Positions 35,401 to 50,400 of a stretch of DNA of 64,000 nt are shown in pieces (position 1 is the first letter of the stretch; each line of letters starts with the position of its first letter). The translations under genes were made by a program, and so were the position numbers. The notes below the pieces were generated by a model. That model saw only the letters and a list, made by a program, of their open reading frames with translations. It had not been told where the DNA came from and made no database searches. Source of the stretch: Apteryx mantelli (lineage: Eukaryota; Chordata; Aves; Apterygiformes; Apterygidae); assembly GCF_036417845.1 (NCBI RefSeq), contig NC_089994.1, positions 10,868,001 to 10,932,000 of the forward strand, written 5' to 3'.

Positions 35401-38400
35401 CAACTCTTGCTGAAACTGTGATACTTCCTGGGAATGTTTCTCATCCTCTACCCTACACAGCAGAATTAACAGAAAAAAAACATAGCAGTTATTTCAATCT
35501 GCCCTTTAAAAGGAGTACTTCATTGTAGCTATGTAACCATAAATGATACAAATTATCCTTTTGTGGCACAAAATTATCTGTGTTACATGACAGTGCATGC
35601 AACCTGATTAGTTATAGCTTTGACTGGCAGCTTTGGCAACATGTTCACAGCAGGAGTTAAATCACAAAAAGATTTTAAACTAGACAGATGCATCAATAAG
35701 TACTTCATCATGCATCATTAAGTACTTCAGATGCATCATTAAGTACTTCTAAAAAATAAATAAATAAAAAATAAATCCTTGAGCACTGGTAATATTCCTG
35801 TCTCAAACACACAGATTCTCCAGTGAGAAGACAAAGCAAAAGAAAAAAAAGCAAACTGTCAGCACTTTTGCTTTTATTTTAGGAAAAATTGGGTTTTTTG
35901 CTTCCATATTCTCTTGTAGGTCTGATAGTTTATTAAAGTATAAGAAATTGTATTATACACAACAAAACAAATCAATTAATTTAATATATTGTGGAATATA
36001 TTCAACAATCAAGTTCATCCTCTATGTAGTTCCTCAGGGATGTTAAAGAGGAAAGAATAATAAGATATATGTGAAGCATTAACACTATCTAACCCATGAA
36101 ATGATTTAATTCATGTCAAAACTGTAAAATAACAGACAATGAAGCCTAAAGACAATCCACTTCAACTCTAATTGTATTACGAGAAGACAGAAAATGCAAT
36201 TATTTGCCAAGAGTCCAAGCGCACATTTTATGATCAGGCTCAACTGGGGTACATTTTCGCATAATCCAGTCCAGAATGAAAGAAACAAAAATTCATTTAT
36301 GTGTGTGTTTTTCAGAGGATTTATTTCATTTACTATGCTCTAAGAACTTAGACATTTATTACAGCATACTTACTGCAGTTTGTCCACTTCAGCCTGAAGG
36401 GCTTGGACAAGCAGTTCTTTGGCATGTAGCTCTTTCTTGATTTCGTTGAGCTCAAGAACAGCAGCTCTGTAATGACGACGGTTATGTGCTGCATCTGCTT
36501 TGGCTGCTGCTACCTACACGGAAACAAAAGAAGCATTTTCTCCTTGTTTTGTTAATGTAGTAGACTCATAAGGGGAGCTAGACTAGAGGGATAGAAAACA
36601 AATCAAGAAAGAAGTTGTTCAGCAGTGTTAACTTGCTGTTACTGTTTACTGTTTTTGTCTAAAACACTGATTATTGTTATCCTTATTAATGCTAATGGTA
36701 GTTAATAATCATATAATGGAAGGACCACATTGATAGACTGTTTTCTCATTGTGAACTTTTTGATAAGGTATCATCACTTCAGGATATGTTCCATGCACTA
36801 CAAGTTAAAATGGAACCTTCTTGATGGTCTATGAATATGCTTAACGTAGGGCATAACAGAGGAAACATCAACGGCTTTTTCATACGCTGGCCGTTGTGAC
36901 AGAAACCCTGCAGGAAGCACTGTATTATGGATTTTGTTTAAAGCTACTTTTCAAATACTTTACATTTAACTCATCTATTAAATAAATAAAAGAAAAGATG
37001 ACCCATTACCTGTTCCTTAAGGTCTTTAACTTTTGACTTTTCTTTCTCTAAGGAAGCCTGTAAAGCTTGAATAAGCTGTTTCATTTGCTGATCTTCTTCC
37101 TCTTTCCGCTTTAGAACTGCCTGAACCTGCATCATTTTACAAAACCAGAGATTTAGTAGCACAAATACATTTTTTGTGTAGACTCTCTGGAAGACCATAA
37201 ATGCCAATATGGGAAATATATAAATACTAGCCAATGCAGGCATGGCAAAACTTCCCTCCCCTGTTCATTGATAACTCTACCATTCAACCTTAAAAGTAGC
37301 TATGGTTAAATGGTAGCGTGTTATAGGCTATTCATAGCCTGTATTCTCTTCTTTACCCCAAGAGTATGTTACTATCGGCATAAAAATTAACATTAATCTC
37401 AGTGAATCGTTAAGTGACACCATTTCTAGGTTCCAACTATCTTAAATGCACAATACTTTCACTATTGCAAGTATACTCTTATTGTGATTTTTTTCCTCCA
37501 AGAAAAACAACACTCTAGTGCAAAATCTTGCTTCTGATCATTTCTGGGGTTTAATCACCTATATTACTTCTGTTGCACAACATACATGAGACTCAGATCT
37601 GCAGAAAATACACCAACATTTTCTTTAACAATAATTTGCATCTACTTGTACAACTGAAGACCTCTACATCTGGTTATCAGAAACATTAGCTAAATTTCTC
37701 TCTTAATATATTACACCCAAAAGTTGAATACCTGTAAGTTCAGTTGTACCAAATCTGCCTCTCTCTTTGCCAATGCTGTTTCAAGGATATTGTTGTGCTC
37801 CCGCAAAGCGGTGTTGGACTGACTAAGACCTGTAAGTTTTCCTCGTTCATGTTCCAGTTCAAGGGCCAACTTCTTATTAATTTCTTCTAAACGCTTTATC
37901 TTCCTCCTAAAACCTCTAGATTCCTGAAGCTATACCAAAAAAGGAAGGAAAAAAAAAAGATTACTACTGCAAAGAAGTTGTGAGCTAAACTAATTAAACT
38001 TTATTGCTTTTTTTTTTTTTTTTTTGAAAGGACACTTCAAAATTAGTTCACTTAGACTCTTTTTCCTTTTGGAAGACTAAAAGGCTTGCTAGAAAGCAGA
38101 ATCCATGAATACTGTTTCAGGTGCAGAAAAGATGTGATGGACTAGTCTAAATTTTTTTTTCCATGACCTTACAACCAATGCCCTCTGCAAAATCATTGGG
38201 CAACCCTGACTCCCCTTGGTTTCAGAAGATAGTGGTTCATGCATACCCGCCATCTCGTGACCAGATACAGTTAGTATCTAACACAGGAACTACTGTTCTC
38301 ATCTTTTCTTTCACCCTGTACTACAACTGTTCATGAAAACATGAAGGCTAACCCTCTGCAGCAAAACTAGCAAGTGTCACTGACACGTTTCCTATGTAAA

Positions 38401-41400
38401 GTTCTAACTGCCTGAATTGTTAGAATAAAATTATGGTACTAAAATTTCTCCTCGCCTCTCAGGTGCCTTTTATGATCATCTCCCCAGGCACAATGTAAAT
38501 TCAAGCAATCACCTCATCCTCAAGTTCCAGCACTTTCTCTCTGTACTCCTCCAGCTCCTGGCTGGTAAGTGAAATCACTTCTTGCAGCTCTTTTTCCAGC
38601 ATCAACTTACTGCTGCTAACAGCTTGTAGTTCTGTCTCCAGAGCTTGAATCTTTTCCTAAAGACAAAGGGATCACAAGCCTGATTAACCCAACACCCATA
38701 TTCAGAGGCAACTTTGTTTTGTCAAAAAACAGGGCTTGCTCAGAGCTATCTGCCCACATCCAAATATTGCTTTTGGCGTGTTTCATATTTGGCTCCACGG
38801 AATTATTTCTGCTCCTTCCCCCCCTCCCTCCCAATTAATTCTCTTATTAAACTATATCACAGACATAACATATATTAGTAAGTTATGGCTACTCTGAAGA
38901 ACTGTCAATGAGCAAAAACAGTAAGAGAGAGAATTCTGGCAAAGCTCCAGGTACAGAACTTTTATAAAAAACATTAATACTAAATCAGGAAATTTAGCAC
39001 CAAGGCTGATGCTCCTTGTGAACTTGGTTTACGACTGGTAACCTGAATGTACAAGTAAAATAAATAAAGCCTGCCAAATCACCCCTATCAAATGTAATTA
39101 AGGAAATTCTCAGTGTCCAGCACACCGACTCCATGTTCTTATCTAGCTCTACATTCCAGGTACTTTCATTACTTCAGTGCAACATAATATTTCAAGAATT
39201 GCGTACTTGTGCAATCTGGTTGTTTCCACCATCAGTGATTTGTGCTTTTAGTTTGCTCAGCTCTGCTTCAGCAGATTCCTTGGCAGTGAGGGATTCTTGT
39301 AGCCGACGACTAAGAATGCCAACTGCATTCTCATAAGCTTTATGTTTTGCCTTCATCTCTTTCTGAGCACTTGTCAGATCTGACCCCAGACGCTTCATTT
39401 TCTGTTTCTGCTCAGTAATGGCCCTGGAGTGAGAGGAAAAACAAAACATCAGATAAAACAAAAATTGCTTAAAAGTAATATTGAAGGATTGATTTTTAAC
39501 ATAGCTTGATTGAGGGAGGGAAAAAAAAAAAAAAAATCAATCTACCTCACAGTCCATTTATCTACTCCATATTTCATCAACGGAGCTGTAAGGATACCAC
39601 AGGAGACTGTGTCAAGGGCCTTGCTGAAGTCAGGGTAAAAAAACATCAACTTCTCTCCCCTTGTCCCAGAGCCACTTAGCTCAGAGGATGCCATCAGGTT
39701 GATATGGTATGACTTGCCCTTTGCAAGGCAATGGCTTTAAGACTCTTGATTACATTCTAAGAAAATGTTTACAGTAATTAAGAGGTCTTTGTCAGAATTA
39801 TTAAAACTCTGATATTGAGGAATATATACACTACTACTCTAAAAATAATACGGAATTTAGAGTCAGAATTTAATCTAAGATCCTTGGTAGATGTGTATCA
39901 TCAAAAGCTTCATTATGATTACAACATTAAAAAATTGTTCTTATTAATGCCAACATTCTAGCCAGTCATGGCTAAAATTCAGAGAATGGAAACCAGGATT
40001 AGCTCCAGTAAATATGTTAATGAGAAGTTAATATATATGTTGAATGGCTTATGCAGTTGGTTAAGAGCATGAGTGTATCAAAAGATAGGCTGGAAATCCT
40101 GAGTAGCAGTGTCATGGTCTTCAGGATGTTATTTAAATTTTCCAAATGAATGACTAGGGGATAGGCAAAGACTGATTGCTGAAAAAGTGAATATGAAAAA
40201 TAAATGCTATAGTTCTTTTGTCTATGCTGAAAGAACAGACTTACTTCTTGGCTTCTTCTTGCATTTGTTCTACTTGTAGTTTTAATGCTTGATTTGCCTC
40301 AGCAAGAGATGTCATTTGTTCCTTATCAAACTGCAAGGACTTAATGGGGAGGAAGAAAAAAGATGAGAGTAAGAACAAAAATCTTTTTATGTTTGCTATA
40401 TGTTAGATTCTAAAATAATAATTACTATATTTAGCTACTGATTCATGGCAAATTCTAGTTCAACTTCAGCAAGAATTGTCAAAATGACTTCTATCTCTGC
40501 ATAAAAACTGTGGGAAGAAAACACCTATTTCAGGGTTCTCCATATCCTCTCTCATCCCCTTTTATTTATTCTTTAATTCTTTCCTCTGTTGTCATAATCA
40601 TGACATGTACGCACAGAGCTTTATTTTGGTCCCTGCTAATAGATACTGACTGCTCACTTTGGGACTAAGGAAGCTGCTTCCACATCACACATCTGCTGCT
40701 CCTGTAACATACCTCCCCTGATGCCTAACATGAGATGTTAATAAGCAGTCAAGTAATTATAAAATGTCAGTAGGTACATGCTCAAATATATACACAATAT
40801 TAAATACATAAACAAGAACCTTAACTTGCAGGCAATCATGCAGTTTATTTCCAAAATTAATACAAGTAGCAACATATCCTGCATATAGTACTCTCTAAAA
40901 GTCCAAAGCTTAACACCTTCCAGACCTGTAGGCGTTTCTCCATATCGTCTCGTTCTTTCTGCACTGACTGAAGATGATTCTCAATTTCCACCATCTGCTG
41001 GTGAACCTGAAATACTTCCTTCTGTAGTTTTGAATGTTCAGATTCCAGCGATTGTTTTTCAACTTGAAGTTTTAGTAGTTCTCGTTTCAACTCTTTCATT
41101 TCTGAGTCCAGCCGCTTCTTTGTAGCTTTCAGTTCGCTAATCAGCTGGTCCTTAGAACTTGCATCTCTTCGATAAGCTTCCACCATTACCTAGGACACAA
41201 GAGTTTCAAGAAAACTATGTCATCTCTGTTAAAGCTTTACAAATTTAAGAATAATTTATTGTAAAGCTTTTATTGATATTATTTTGGGGGTCAAAGAATA
41301 CAGAAACAGCATCATCATTAACATTTTCACTCTGGTTCAAAGAATTTTTTTGCAAACTCAGATCAAATAATAAATATCAGTGTTCATAAAAAAAAACTGA

Positions 41401-44400
41401 GTAAGAGAGTGTTTATAACTTCTTCACCTTCTTTATGGGACCATACTAATTATATGCAATTTTTAAACTAATCTAATAAAAACGTAACTATCCCAGGCAC
41501 GCAATTAATACTTTTTGCCATAAAAAGAGGGATTAAGTGTGACTGACTGTTTAAATAGTCTTCTCAAAATTAAACCAAACACACCAAAAAAACCTTTGGT
41601 GTTAGGTTGATATGCAACCAAATAGTAAATTAATGTTGTCACTGTATACGTTTGTATGTGCAACACCAATGACAGTTTCAAATTATCATTTAAATCTAAC
41701 TATGTAAATTCAGAATAAAATTTGCAATAAAGTACTTATTTTCAATTTAATTTCTCAAGTGATTACTGATTTACAAGCCTGTAGGAAAACAACGACATTT
41801 CAAGATTCTCACGAGTATTTTTGCAAAAGCTCTTACCTAATATCGACAAAGCAGATATTTTATAATGGAGGATCATTTGGCAAACTTTCTAAACTCCAAA
41901 GAAAGTATGACCTGGTTGGTGGATCTGCTTTTATGTTAATTGCAGATAAAAATCAACATATACACTGTACCATATATAAAAACTTTATTATAACTTATGT
42001 CACAATGTTCTTTGTATTTGATACAGAAAACTAATTCAAACTTCCTCACCAAAGCCCTCAGAAGTATATGCTTTCACTATAGTAAATACAGCGTTCATTT
42101 TTCATTCTTTGAAATAGTTTGTTTTTGCTTACCTTCTGCTGTAGGAACTGTTCCTTCACTTTTTGAACCTGTTTTTTAAGGCTGGTATTTTCTTGTTGCA
42201 GATTTTCTACCTGCCAGAGCAAAACAAAAACAAACAAACCAAAAAAGGACATATTGCCTTACTCGTACTCTAAATTATTTCAAACAGTGACAGAGGACCT
42301 TGATTCTGAGTAGACACCTCAGTAGCACTGCAAGACAACACAACATTTTATACCTAAAATAAGTTCACACAAATCAAATGATAGCAAGACTTGCACAGTG
42401 AGTTTCAGATAGCGAGGAAGTATTCCTCACCAATACAATGTCCCCTTATCCTGACATTAAAGGTTTAGGATGTATCATTAACCTACATATGCTGTATCTA
42501 GCTGGCACTAGTTCACACATGGTCAAATGAAGAAAGCAGCTGGTTCTTTGAAGGAAAAAAGCAATCTTTATGTTAAACATACTTCCACAGTTATTTTATA
42601 CTTCTACGGATGATACTATCAAATCCCAGTATTATCTTCAAAAGAAATCTCTTTGAAGATTACCAGAGCTACGGAGCTTGAATGCTCTAAAAGTAACAGA
42701 ACAAGCCTGTTTATGAAATTAAGGCGTGAAACAAAGATTCACAATAATTTAAAGCAGTCACAGAAAGGATAAGGGTATGCATTAGGCTTGATCTGGTAAG
42801 CTAGTTCAGTGATTGCGGGGGGCGGGGAGCAACACTCAGCTGGTATACAGCAATATACAAAAGCAAAAACTAGTGTATCGTTTCAAAATAAAAGACACAC
42901 CTAAACATGACCACATTTCTGCAAGGGAAAGAGCTTTAACCCACAGAAAGGGAGAAAGGGAAAGTTACTTCCAAAAATGTGTGACCTGAACTCAGAATGA
43001 TTACTTTTTAAAACTGATATATTTTAGGAAGATGGTGGTTTTTGGAAACAAAAAGAGTAAGATCAATTAACCTCATCTTTCCATCTCATATCACTTGGTA
43101 TTTATATGCATTTATGCATTTGCGAGGTATTAATCTGAACATCCCAATAATGTAACAATATAAAGTGTCAGATAGTCCACCAACAGGGAAACATTACAGA
43201 ATTGATTAAAACATTCCTACTAGCTAAATCATGCATTCAAAATCATATGTACATATCTCCTCTCATGTACTTTATTCTATCATGTGCCTTTGGCAATACT
43301 TCACTGCGACAACTATTTTTAATAGGATACTTTCAGAGATTCATTACCTGGCTTGACTTTATTGCTATTTCTTGCCTCAGTTGTTCTAAGATTTCTGATG
43401 CTACTTCTGTATTTTCTCCAAGGCATTTTGCTCCTTCATCAAGCTGCTCTTTGCTTGCTTTTGCTGTCTGCAGAGCTACTTCCAAGACAATTTTCTCATT
43501 CTGCAAATACTGGATCATGTCATCTTTAGAAGTAGCATCACTTTGGAGCTCTTCTAATCTGGCCTTCAGTTCATCATACTGTGTCTGCAGGTCATCCAGC
43601 GACTGCTCTTTGGTGTGCAAAGTCTCTTGGGCTAGGGTGAATTGCTTCATTAGATCTAGATGTTCTTGCTGTAAAGATTCAAGCTGCAAATCTCGCTGAT
43701 GCAAGGTCAACTTGACCTGAAAAAAAGTATTTTAAGGTTAAATTTATATAAAATGAACTCTGTATTTGCTAATGCACTTCAACAAAAATAAAATGGAAAA
43801 TAGCAACTGCCACTGAGGTTCTAGGAGAAAATAACAGAAGGTGAAAATATTCCTAACTTTCCTTGGAGCTTCCACGTCTTACATTCGTTCTGTTAATTGC
43901 ACTGATTGCCTTGTGTAGCATCTGCATTGTTACAGGCTAAGCAACAATCAAAATGAGAAACCTAAAATCTCATTAAGTAAAATTCATGGTATTCTAAATT
44001 TTGATTTAAAAAAGTGTCCACAGTAGATATACAAGATAAGTCCAGTGTTATTAATGATAATGCCATGTATTTACATGGACTATATACATATATACACACA
44101 CACACACACACACAATGGACAAATTTAATTTATTCCAGCCCTTGACATACTAGTTTTGTACTGTTACATCAGGACTCTGTACTAAAGTGCAAGTTTACTA
44201 CTCCGTAAGTGTATATAATGATATACTGTCTAACAGAAGACTTTTAAAATGGATGTGTTTCTTGTCTATCATAGAATAATTACATATTGAATTCACTAAC
44301 AATCTAACATCTACAAGAGAATAGGTCTGAAATATCAAAAAAAAAGTACCTCTACTGAGACAGTAAAAAAGGAGGATGTCATATGACATTTAAGGCTGAT

Positions 44401-47400
44401 GGTCAGAAAGGGAGTCTTTTCACCTGGGATTGAGTGACTTTGATATGCACTTCATCTCCGCAGCAATCTTTCAGAAGGTTTAAAAACAGTTTAGAACTCA
44501 GTATCTGTTTACTTTTGCCTTTTCAACCAAACAAATATTTCATTTAAAATCCTTAGGATGTTGCCCGACAACAGTCTACCTGATCCAATTCTTGCTCCAG
44601 CGTTGCTGCAGAATCAACCATTTTCTGAAGCTGTTCTTTCTCATCTTCGAACTCCTCTAGTTTTCTCTGCAAGTCTTCTTCCACCATGGTTTTAGCCTCC
44701 TGGATCTGCATGAACGCAGCTTCCTGATCTAACATGTCAGCCTGCACAGAAAAAACAAGGAATTGACATTTACAGTATCAGTGGGGAGAGAGAAAGAGAG
44801 AAAAGTAAAATATCAAGATTTCTGGAGAGAAGAAAAGAGACAAGCAAACATAATTCTGACGTTTGCCTTATATGTCTGTACATCTTTACTGAAGTCATCC
44901 ATTCATATATTTAAGAAAATCTAGAATAACAGAGAATGCCTTGTATATTGGCAACAATCCGAATTCCCATTAAATAACATCATGTCCTTCCTAAATTGAT
45001 AAAACAAGATGTAAATAAAAAGAATCTTTAAAGTACTAAAATTCAACTGTTTGGAAAATGCTGAAGCAAAAGAGATTCCCTGGATACCGTAGCTGTTCTG
45101 ACATAGAAATTCCTGTTATGCACACTGTTTCACTGAAATTCAGTGGGATTTACAGTCCAAGTGCTTCAAAAGTGAGCATACTCTACTTCAGCAGTTTTAA
45201 CTATCTTTTCTTACTGGAGAGCAGGAAGGATAAACCTGAGTATTGAGCAATTTCATACATTTAAAAAGGACTTTACTGACTTAGTTTAACTTTGAAGTAA
45301 GAGTTTTCTCTCTAAAAAGTCCAAGAAATGGCAAAGGAGAACATTTACATGCACTTTTTAAATTCAATTAACAAGAAATACCAAATCTGAGAAAAACAAG
45401 CATCACCTTGGAATAGGAAATATACGGCCTTGCCCTCTCTTACTGTACGCTGAATTTCTGAATTTCACGAAAATTAATTAGCTCTGAAACATTTACTGTT
45501 TTTAAAAGCAGCCATAATAATAACAAGATACAATAGTATCAGAAATGCAAGAATGAGGTTTAGTGTATTGGTTAATATTTCTGTGCTACAAATAATTTAG
45601 AGCCATAATCTTTTAGTGCATCTTTTACAATACAGCAACTGAAACATGAGCCACTTTCTTCGTCCATCACAGTTAGCCAATTCTCAAATTTTTACAAATG
45701 CATGACCTACTTCAGCTCCTAGCCTGTAATTCTGCTGTCTTTGTCATCACAAAAGTGATAGTAATACTAGGACCTTCAAAAGTGGCTATGATAGGTTAAG
45801 TACTCAGCTTAAAGAAACCAATCACTTTTTTTTTTTTAAACACCAAAATTCTGTTAATTTCAAAGAAGGTACTTTCAGATCATCTAATTACTAAAGACTT
45901 AGAGCATTTGAATCTATTCATAAGAATTCCAGCCGCTTTGCTGGAAAATCTTTGATTTTGCAAACACAGTGCTTGCAAAACCTAAATACACAACCTAAGC
46001 CAAACATAATTCATGAAGATAACCTACAACCTCTATGTTCTGAAGGTCATCTACATCCTTACCTCAATGTTTTGCAGCTGTGCTGCAATACGTTCTTTTT
46101 CTTTAATAGATCTGTGCTGGGTCTCAGTCAACTGCTGAGACAATGCCACGTTCTCTAGCTTGAGGTGTTCCAACATACCTGCTTGGGTCATTTGCCCAGC
46201 CTGCAGGAAGGAAGAAATAACAGATTAATACTGACAGTCAAGATTTGGCCAACAAATTTAAGATTGCCAGGAAAAAAAAAAAAGTTGAATCTATCTGTGC
46301 CTTATCTCAGCTACTACTTACATGGCTATACAGACATTGGTTAAATCTATGCCTCAGCATTAATATGAGCTAACATCCCATGATGAAGAACAAAAAACCT
46401 TCCTGTTCTCCACCTGAAGAATACACAAGAGAGACTGGCTCCCTCGAAGTTCATAAACAATGTCATCACGATAAAACTAACATACAGAAGAAAAGATTCT
46501 CCGTCCTATGTGCAAGTCATAATACCTGTATATTGGCCATCTCACTCTGCAGCCTGACACGGGCCTCCTGTGCTAGTACCAGCTGCTGCTGGTACCACTG
46601 CCGCACATTTTGGAGTGATGTGATTTCTGTTTCAGATGCCTTTAGCTTATTGGTCAGCGTAGTCCGTTCTAACTGCACCTTCTGAAGCTGGTTCTGTAAG
46701 GAAGCCAACTGCTGTCGCAAATCATGAACTAGAAAAAGAAAAATAAAGAATTCAGCCTATGATACTCCATGGTTCTATTTTTATCCACATATTTTCAGGC
46801 TTATTGCTATATTCGTATGTTTTGGCTCAAAAAGGAAAAAAAAGAAAAAAGCTATGTGCATAATTACATAAAGAATTGTCTGTTCCTGCGGAAGTAAGAG
46901 GAAATGCTAGAATTCAAAGTATCAGGGTTATAAACAGAACAGAAGTAAAATAAATGAATCATTTCTTTAGGTGTTCAAAGTTCCTTAGCAGCAAAGAGAT
47001 GAACTAGTTAAAAATCAGAAAGTACATATCCTGACATGCAAATTCATCATTACAAACCAATATTTGTACCATTTTTAAAAATCATGAGTCCATTCTCAAA
47101 CAGTTCTTAGATTAAATATTTATGTCTCCCTCTCCAAGCAGGCAGTGCCTTGCATTTTGTGTCACAGAGGTGCCACAATCTAGAAAACAATCACCTTACA
47201 ATTCAGACCATTTGATTAATATACTATCCATGAAAGGCAAATTAAAATTCCTTCTTGCTCTTGAACTTCAGAATTTTATTGAAATAAAATTACTTATGGA
47301 ATGATAAATTTTAAAGATTCACATTTACATCAGCCCACCTGTGCTATCTCTGGTGAGAACATTTTTTTGCATATCTTCAACCTTCAGCATGAGTCTTTGG

Positions 47401-50400
47401 TACTGCTCCTCCGCCAACTGCAAATCATTATTTGAAGAAGCCAAACTAGCATTCTTTGCTTCCAAGGCGTTTTGCAGGTCAGCCATTGCTCGTTCCAGAT
47501 CCCAGCAAGATTGCTTTAACGTGGCCACTTCTGAGCTCAGAGATTCCTGCTTCTGTTGGCTGTTTTGGCTGTACTCCATCTGCGCCTGAAGCTTCGTGTT
47601 CAAAGCTGCAAGTTGTGCCTGTAGCTCAGTCTTCTCTTTGAGAGCCTGAACGTGTCCCAAAAATTAAATACAGAAGTCTTAGGAGAAAGTAACAGTAGGA
47701 AAAGAGGCATATATATTAACGGCTGACTAACGCAGACGTCTAGCAAGAAGGTTTTGCTAAGGTGAAGACCACTTGCTTGTAAAATGATTTTAAAAAGTGA
47801 TACCTCATTTTTTCAAACATATAAGGAAACTACTGAGAAAAGCACAAGATGTAGAGCATCTTTATTAAAAACCCAAACAGGGTATTGGCATATAAGACAG
47901 GTGTTTCCACACTAAGTAGGAATGTTATACCACCAACTAACACAAAGAGAAATACAGCTAAATAGACATTGGTAACATTAATCTGCATTTATCATCTGTC
48001 TTTTACTCACTCTGTTGCCTTTTTTTTTTCTTTTAAACCTTTTGAAGACTTTACAAGGATGCTTAAGAAGATAATTTTTAAGTCAGTAATGTACCTTATT
48101 CAACAATATATTTACAAAACACATTCCCATAGGTAAAGCGTAGGAGGCTCTTGAAAAATATAATTAACATATTAATATAATTTGCTAAGTACAGAAATTT
48201 AAATTCATTTTCTACCTGATTAGCTTCTAGTGAGAGTGCTTCTAGTTGCCCTTCAAGTCTCATTTTCTCCTTTAGAACCTGCAACATTTCATCATGAGTT
48301 CCTGCGATAGAGCTTTCCATAGACACACTGGAGACAGAGACATCACATACAGTTAGATGGTTAGAATACAAGCCTCATCTACTTGAAGAGAAGTGAAACT
48401 GAAATTAAGAGACTTTCAGACTCCTCAAGATAACCTACTTCTCACATGACCTAGAATTTGGGACATTTTTTCTGGCTTTTTGATGGATCCAGAACAGAGT
48501 GAGACAACCTTCATTTCCATCCAACGACATAAAGAAATAACATTCACGCTTAGGTTTCATATGCTAGTTCCCCATATTTGCAACAACTAGAATCTATTGT
48601 GGCACCCATATATTTGTGATTTTACAAAAGCATAATGGTCAACTTCATTACATTCTGTACCTGCATATCCCTTTATAAACAGAAAAATGGACATAATAGA
48701 CTACAGTCTCCATTGATGAAGCACTTTCCACAACTATTTGTGCACAAAGTCTGCATTAATGTGAAAGTGCCTGAGAAGTAGCAACAGCTGGTGCAAAAGA
48801 AGAACAGATATCTGGCATAAGGAACTCCTTATTTTCCTTCCTCAACACAGCCAAAGAGTCCACAGAAAATGGAGGATCTTCTCTCCCTCATTCGTCATAA
48901 TGGGAATTAGCCTACACTGGGAGAGTCTGTAACAACTGATTTTACCCTAATGTCTCTGGGTATTATATTTTACCCCAAAGAATAACAGAAAAGGGTAATT
49001 TCAAAATAATCATGTATAAAACATTTGATTCACTGCATCTTCAGCCAAGTGATGAAAGAACACCTGCATTGTTCAGGGCTTCGTCAGTCATCTACTCACT
49101 ATGTAACCACTGTCTCTTGTAAGGGAGAGCCTAATCACAGTTTAATACCTATCGTATACACATAAGCTTGTGAGACTAACAGTTGATCTCATCCTAAAGG
49201 GCTGAAGAGAAGACTATCTAGGACAAGACCCTTGGCATCTCATAAGTACTCAAGGTCTGAAAGATATGTGCATAGATCAGGTAAACGATCATAATAAATA
49301 TCATTGTTTCTTGAGTCAGTTATGCCTATACTGACAGACTTTACAGATTAATGCCATGTCAGTGAATTGGTGAATGAATGTCTACTCCACAAGTAAATAT
49401 AGACAGAAACAGCTGCTATCAGAATGTTTAAAACATGCTATCAGTGTCAAAAAATATCTTTCAATACAGATATATCTAGCAAATAGTAAACAGTAAATAG
49501 GTGTTCAGTGAAACGACCTTTCAGTTTCTTTTAGAATCTGCAAGTCAAAAAAAAGAGATTTGATCACAATAGATGCAAGTTAAAACTAGATCTAATGTTA
49601 GCAGAAGACTGATGCTTAGGATGCCTACTCTAGAAAAGTATGATGTATAGTAATGGCCTCCCTGTACTACAATTTTTCTTACCTGCTAGAAATACTGTCT
49701 CTCCTACTCCGTACTTCTCCATTAACTTCTTGCTCTTGGGCTTGATGCTCCACTGCTGCAGCCTGTAGCACCTCACTGATGGAAGGAAATTGCCCCATTG
49801 CATCAGGATGTATCTTCTGACCATTTATCGTATATGGAATACCCTGTTTGTCTTCTGCATTCTGTAAACTGCTGTACAGCCCTTTTCCTGACACACTGCT
49901 GTAGGTAGAGCTGTCACTCTCATTTCCATCCAGCCTCATTCCCACTTCACTCCCATCAATCTCTGAAATACTATCTCCTGCCAAAGAGGAATTCTCCAGT
50001 CGATCATCTGTGTCAGAGGGTTGACTAATCTCAGAAACAACTGAGGCTGGACCACTTCTGCTTTGCTTCAGAGTCCCACCAGATAAATCAGTAGCCACCG
50101 AATTCCTCGTAGCATTTCTAGAGTCTGAATCTTCAGTTCTATAATCAGCCAAGGACCGGATCTTGCTGGACTTGGATTTTGAACTTCTTCTCTCTTTTGA
50201 AGATGCTGGAAGTCCCAAGCTACCCAGTTTTGGCCCCCTGGGGACACTGGTCCGCAAAAAGGAGTATTCTTTTGTCATTGCTACAGTGCTAGCTCTTGGC
50301 AAGATTTCTGGATTTAACATCAGCTCAGGATCCAACGTGCTGGACGGCCGGTTTTTGGATGTAGACTGACTAGACTAAAAGAAACCAAGAGTGAACAATA

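Noticed and set aside
43202-43699. 165-codon + strand ORF
   Set aside because: Antisense shadow of GOLGA3 exon 10; the - strand frame is the conserved golgin coiled coil.
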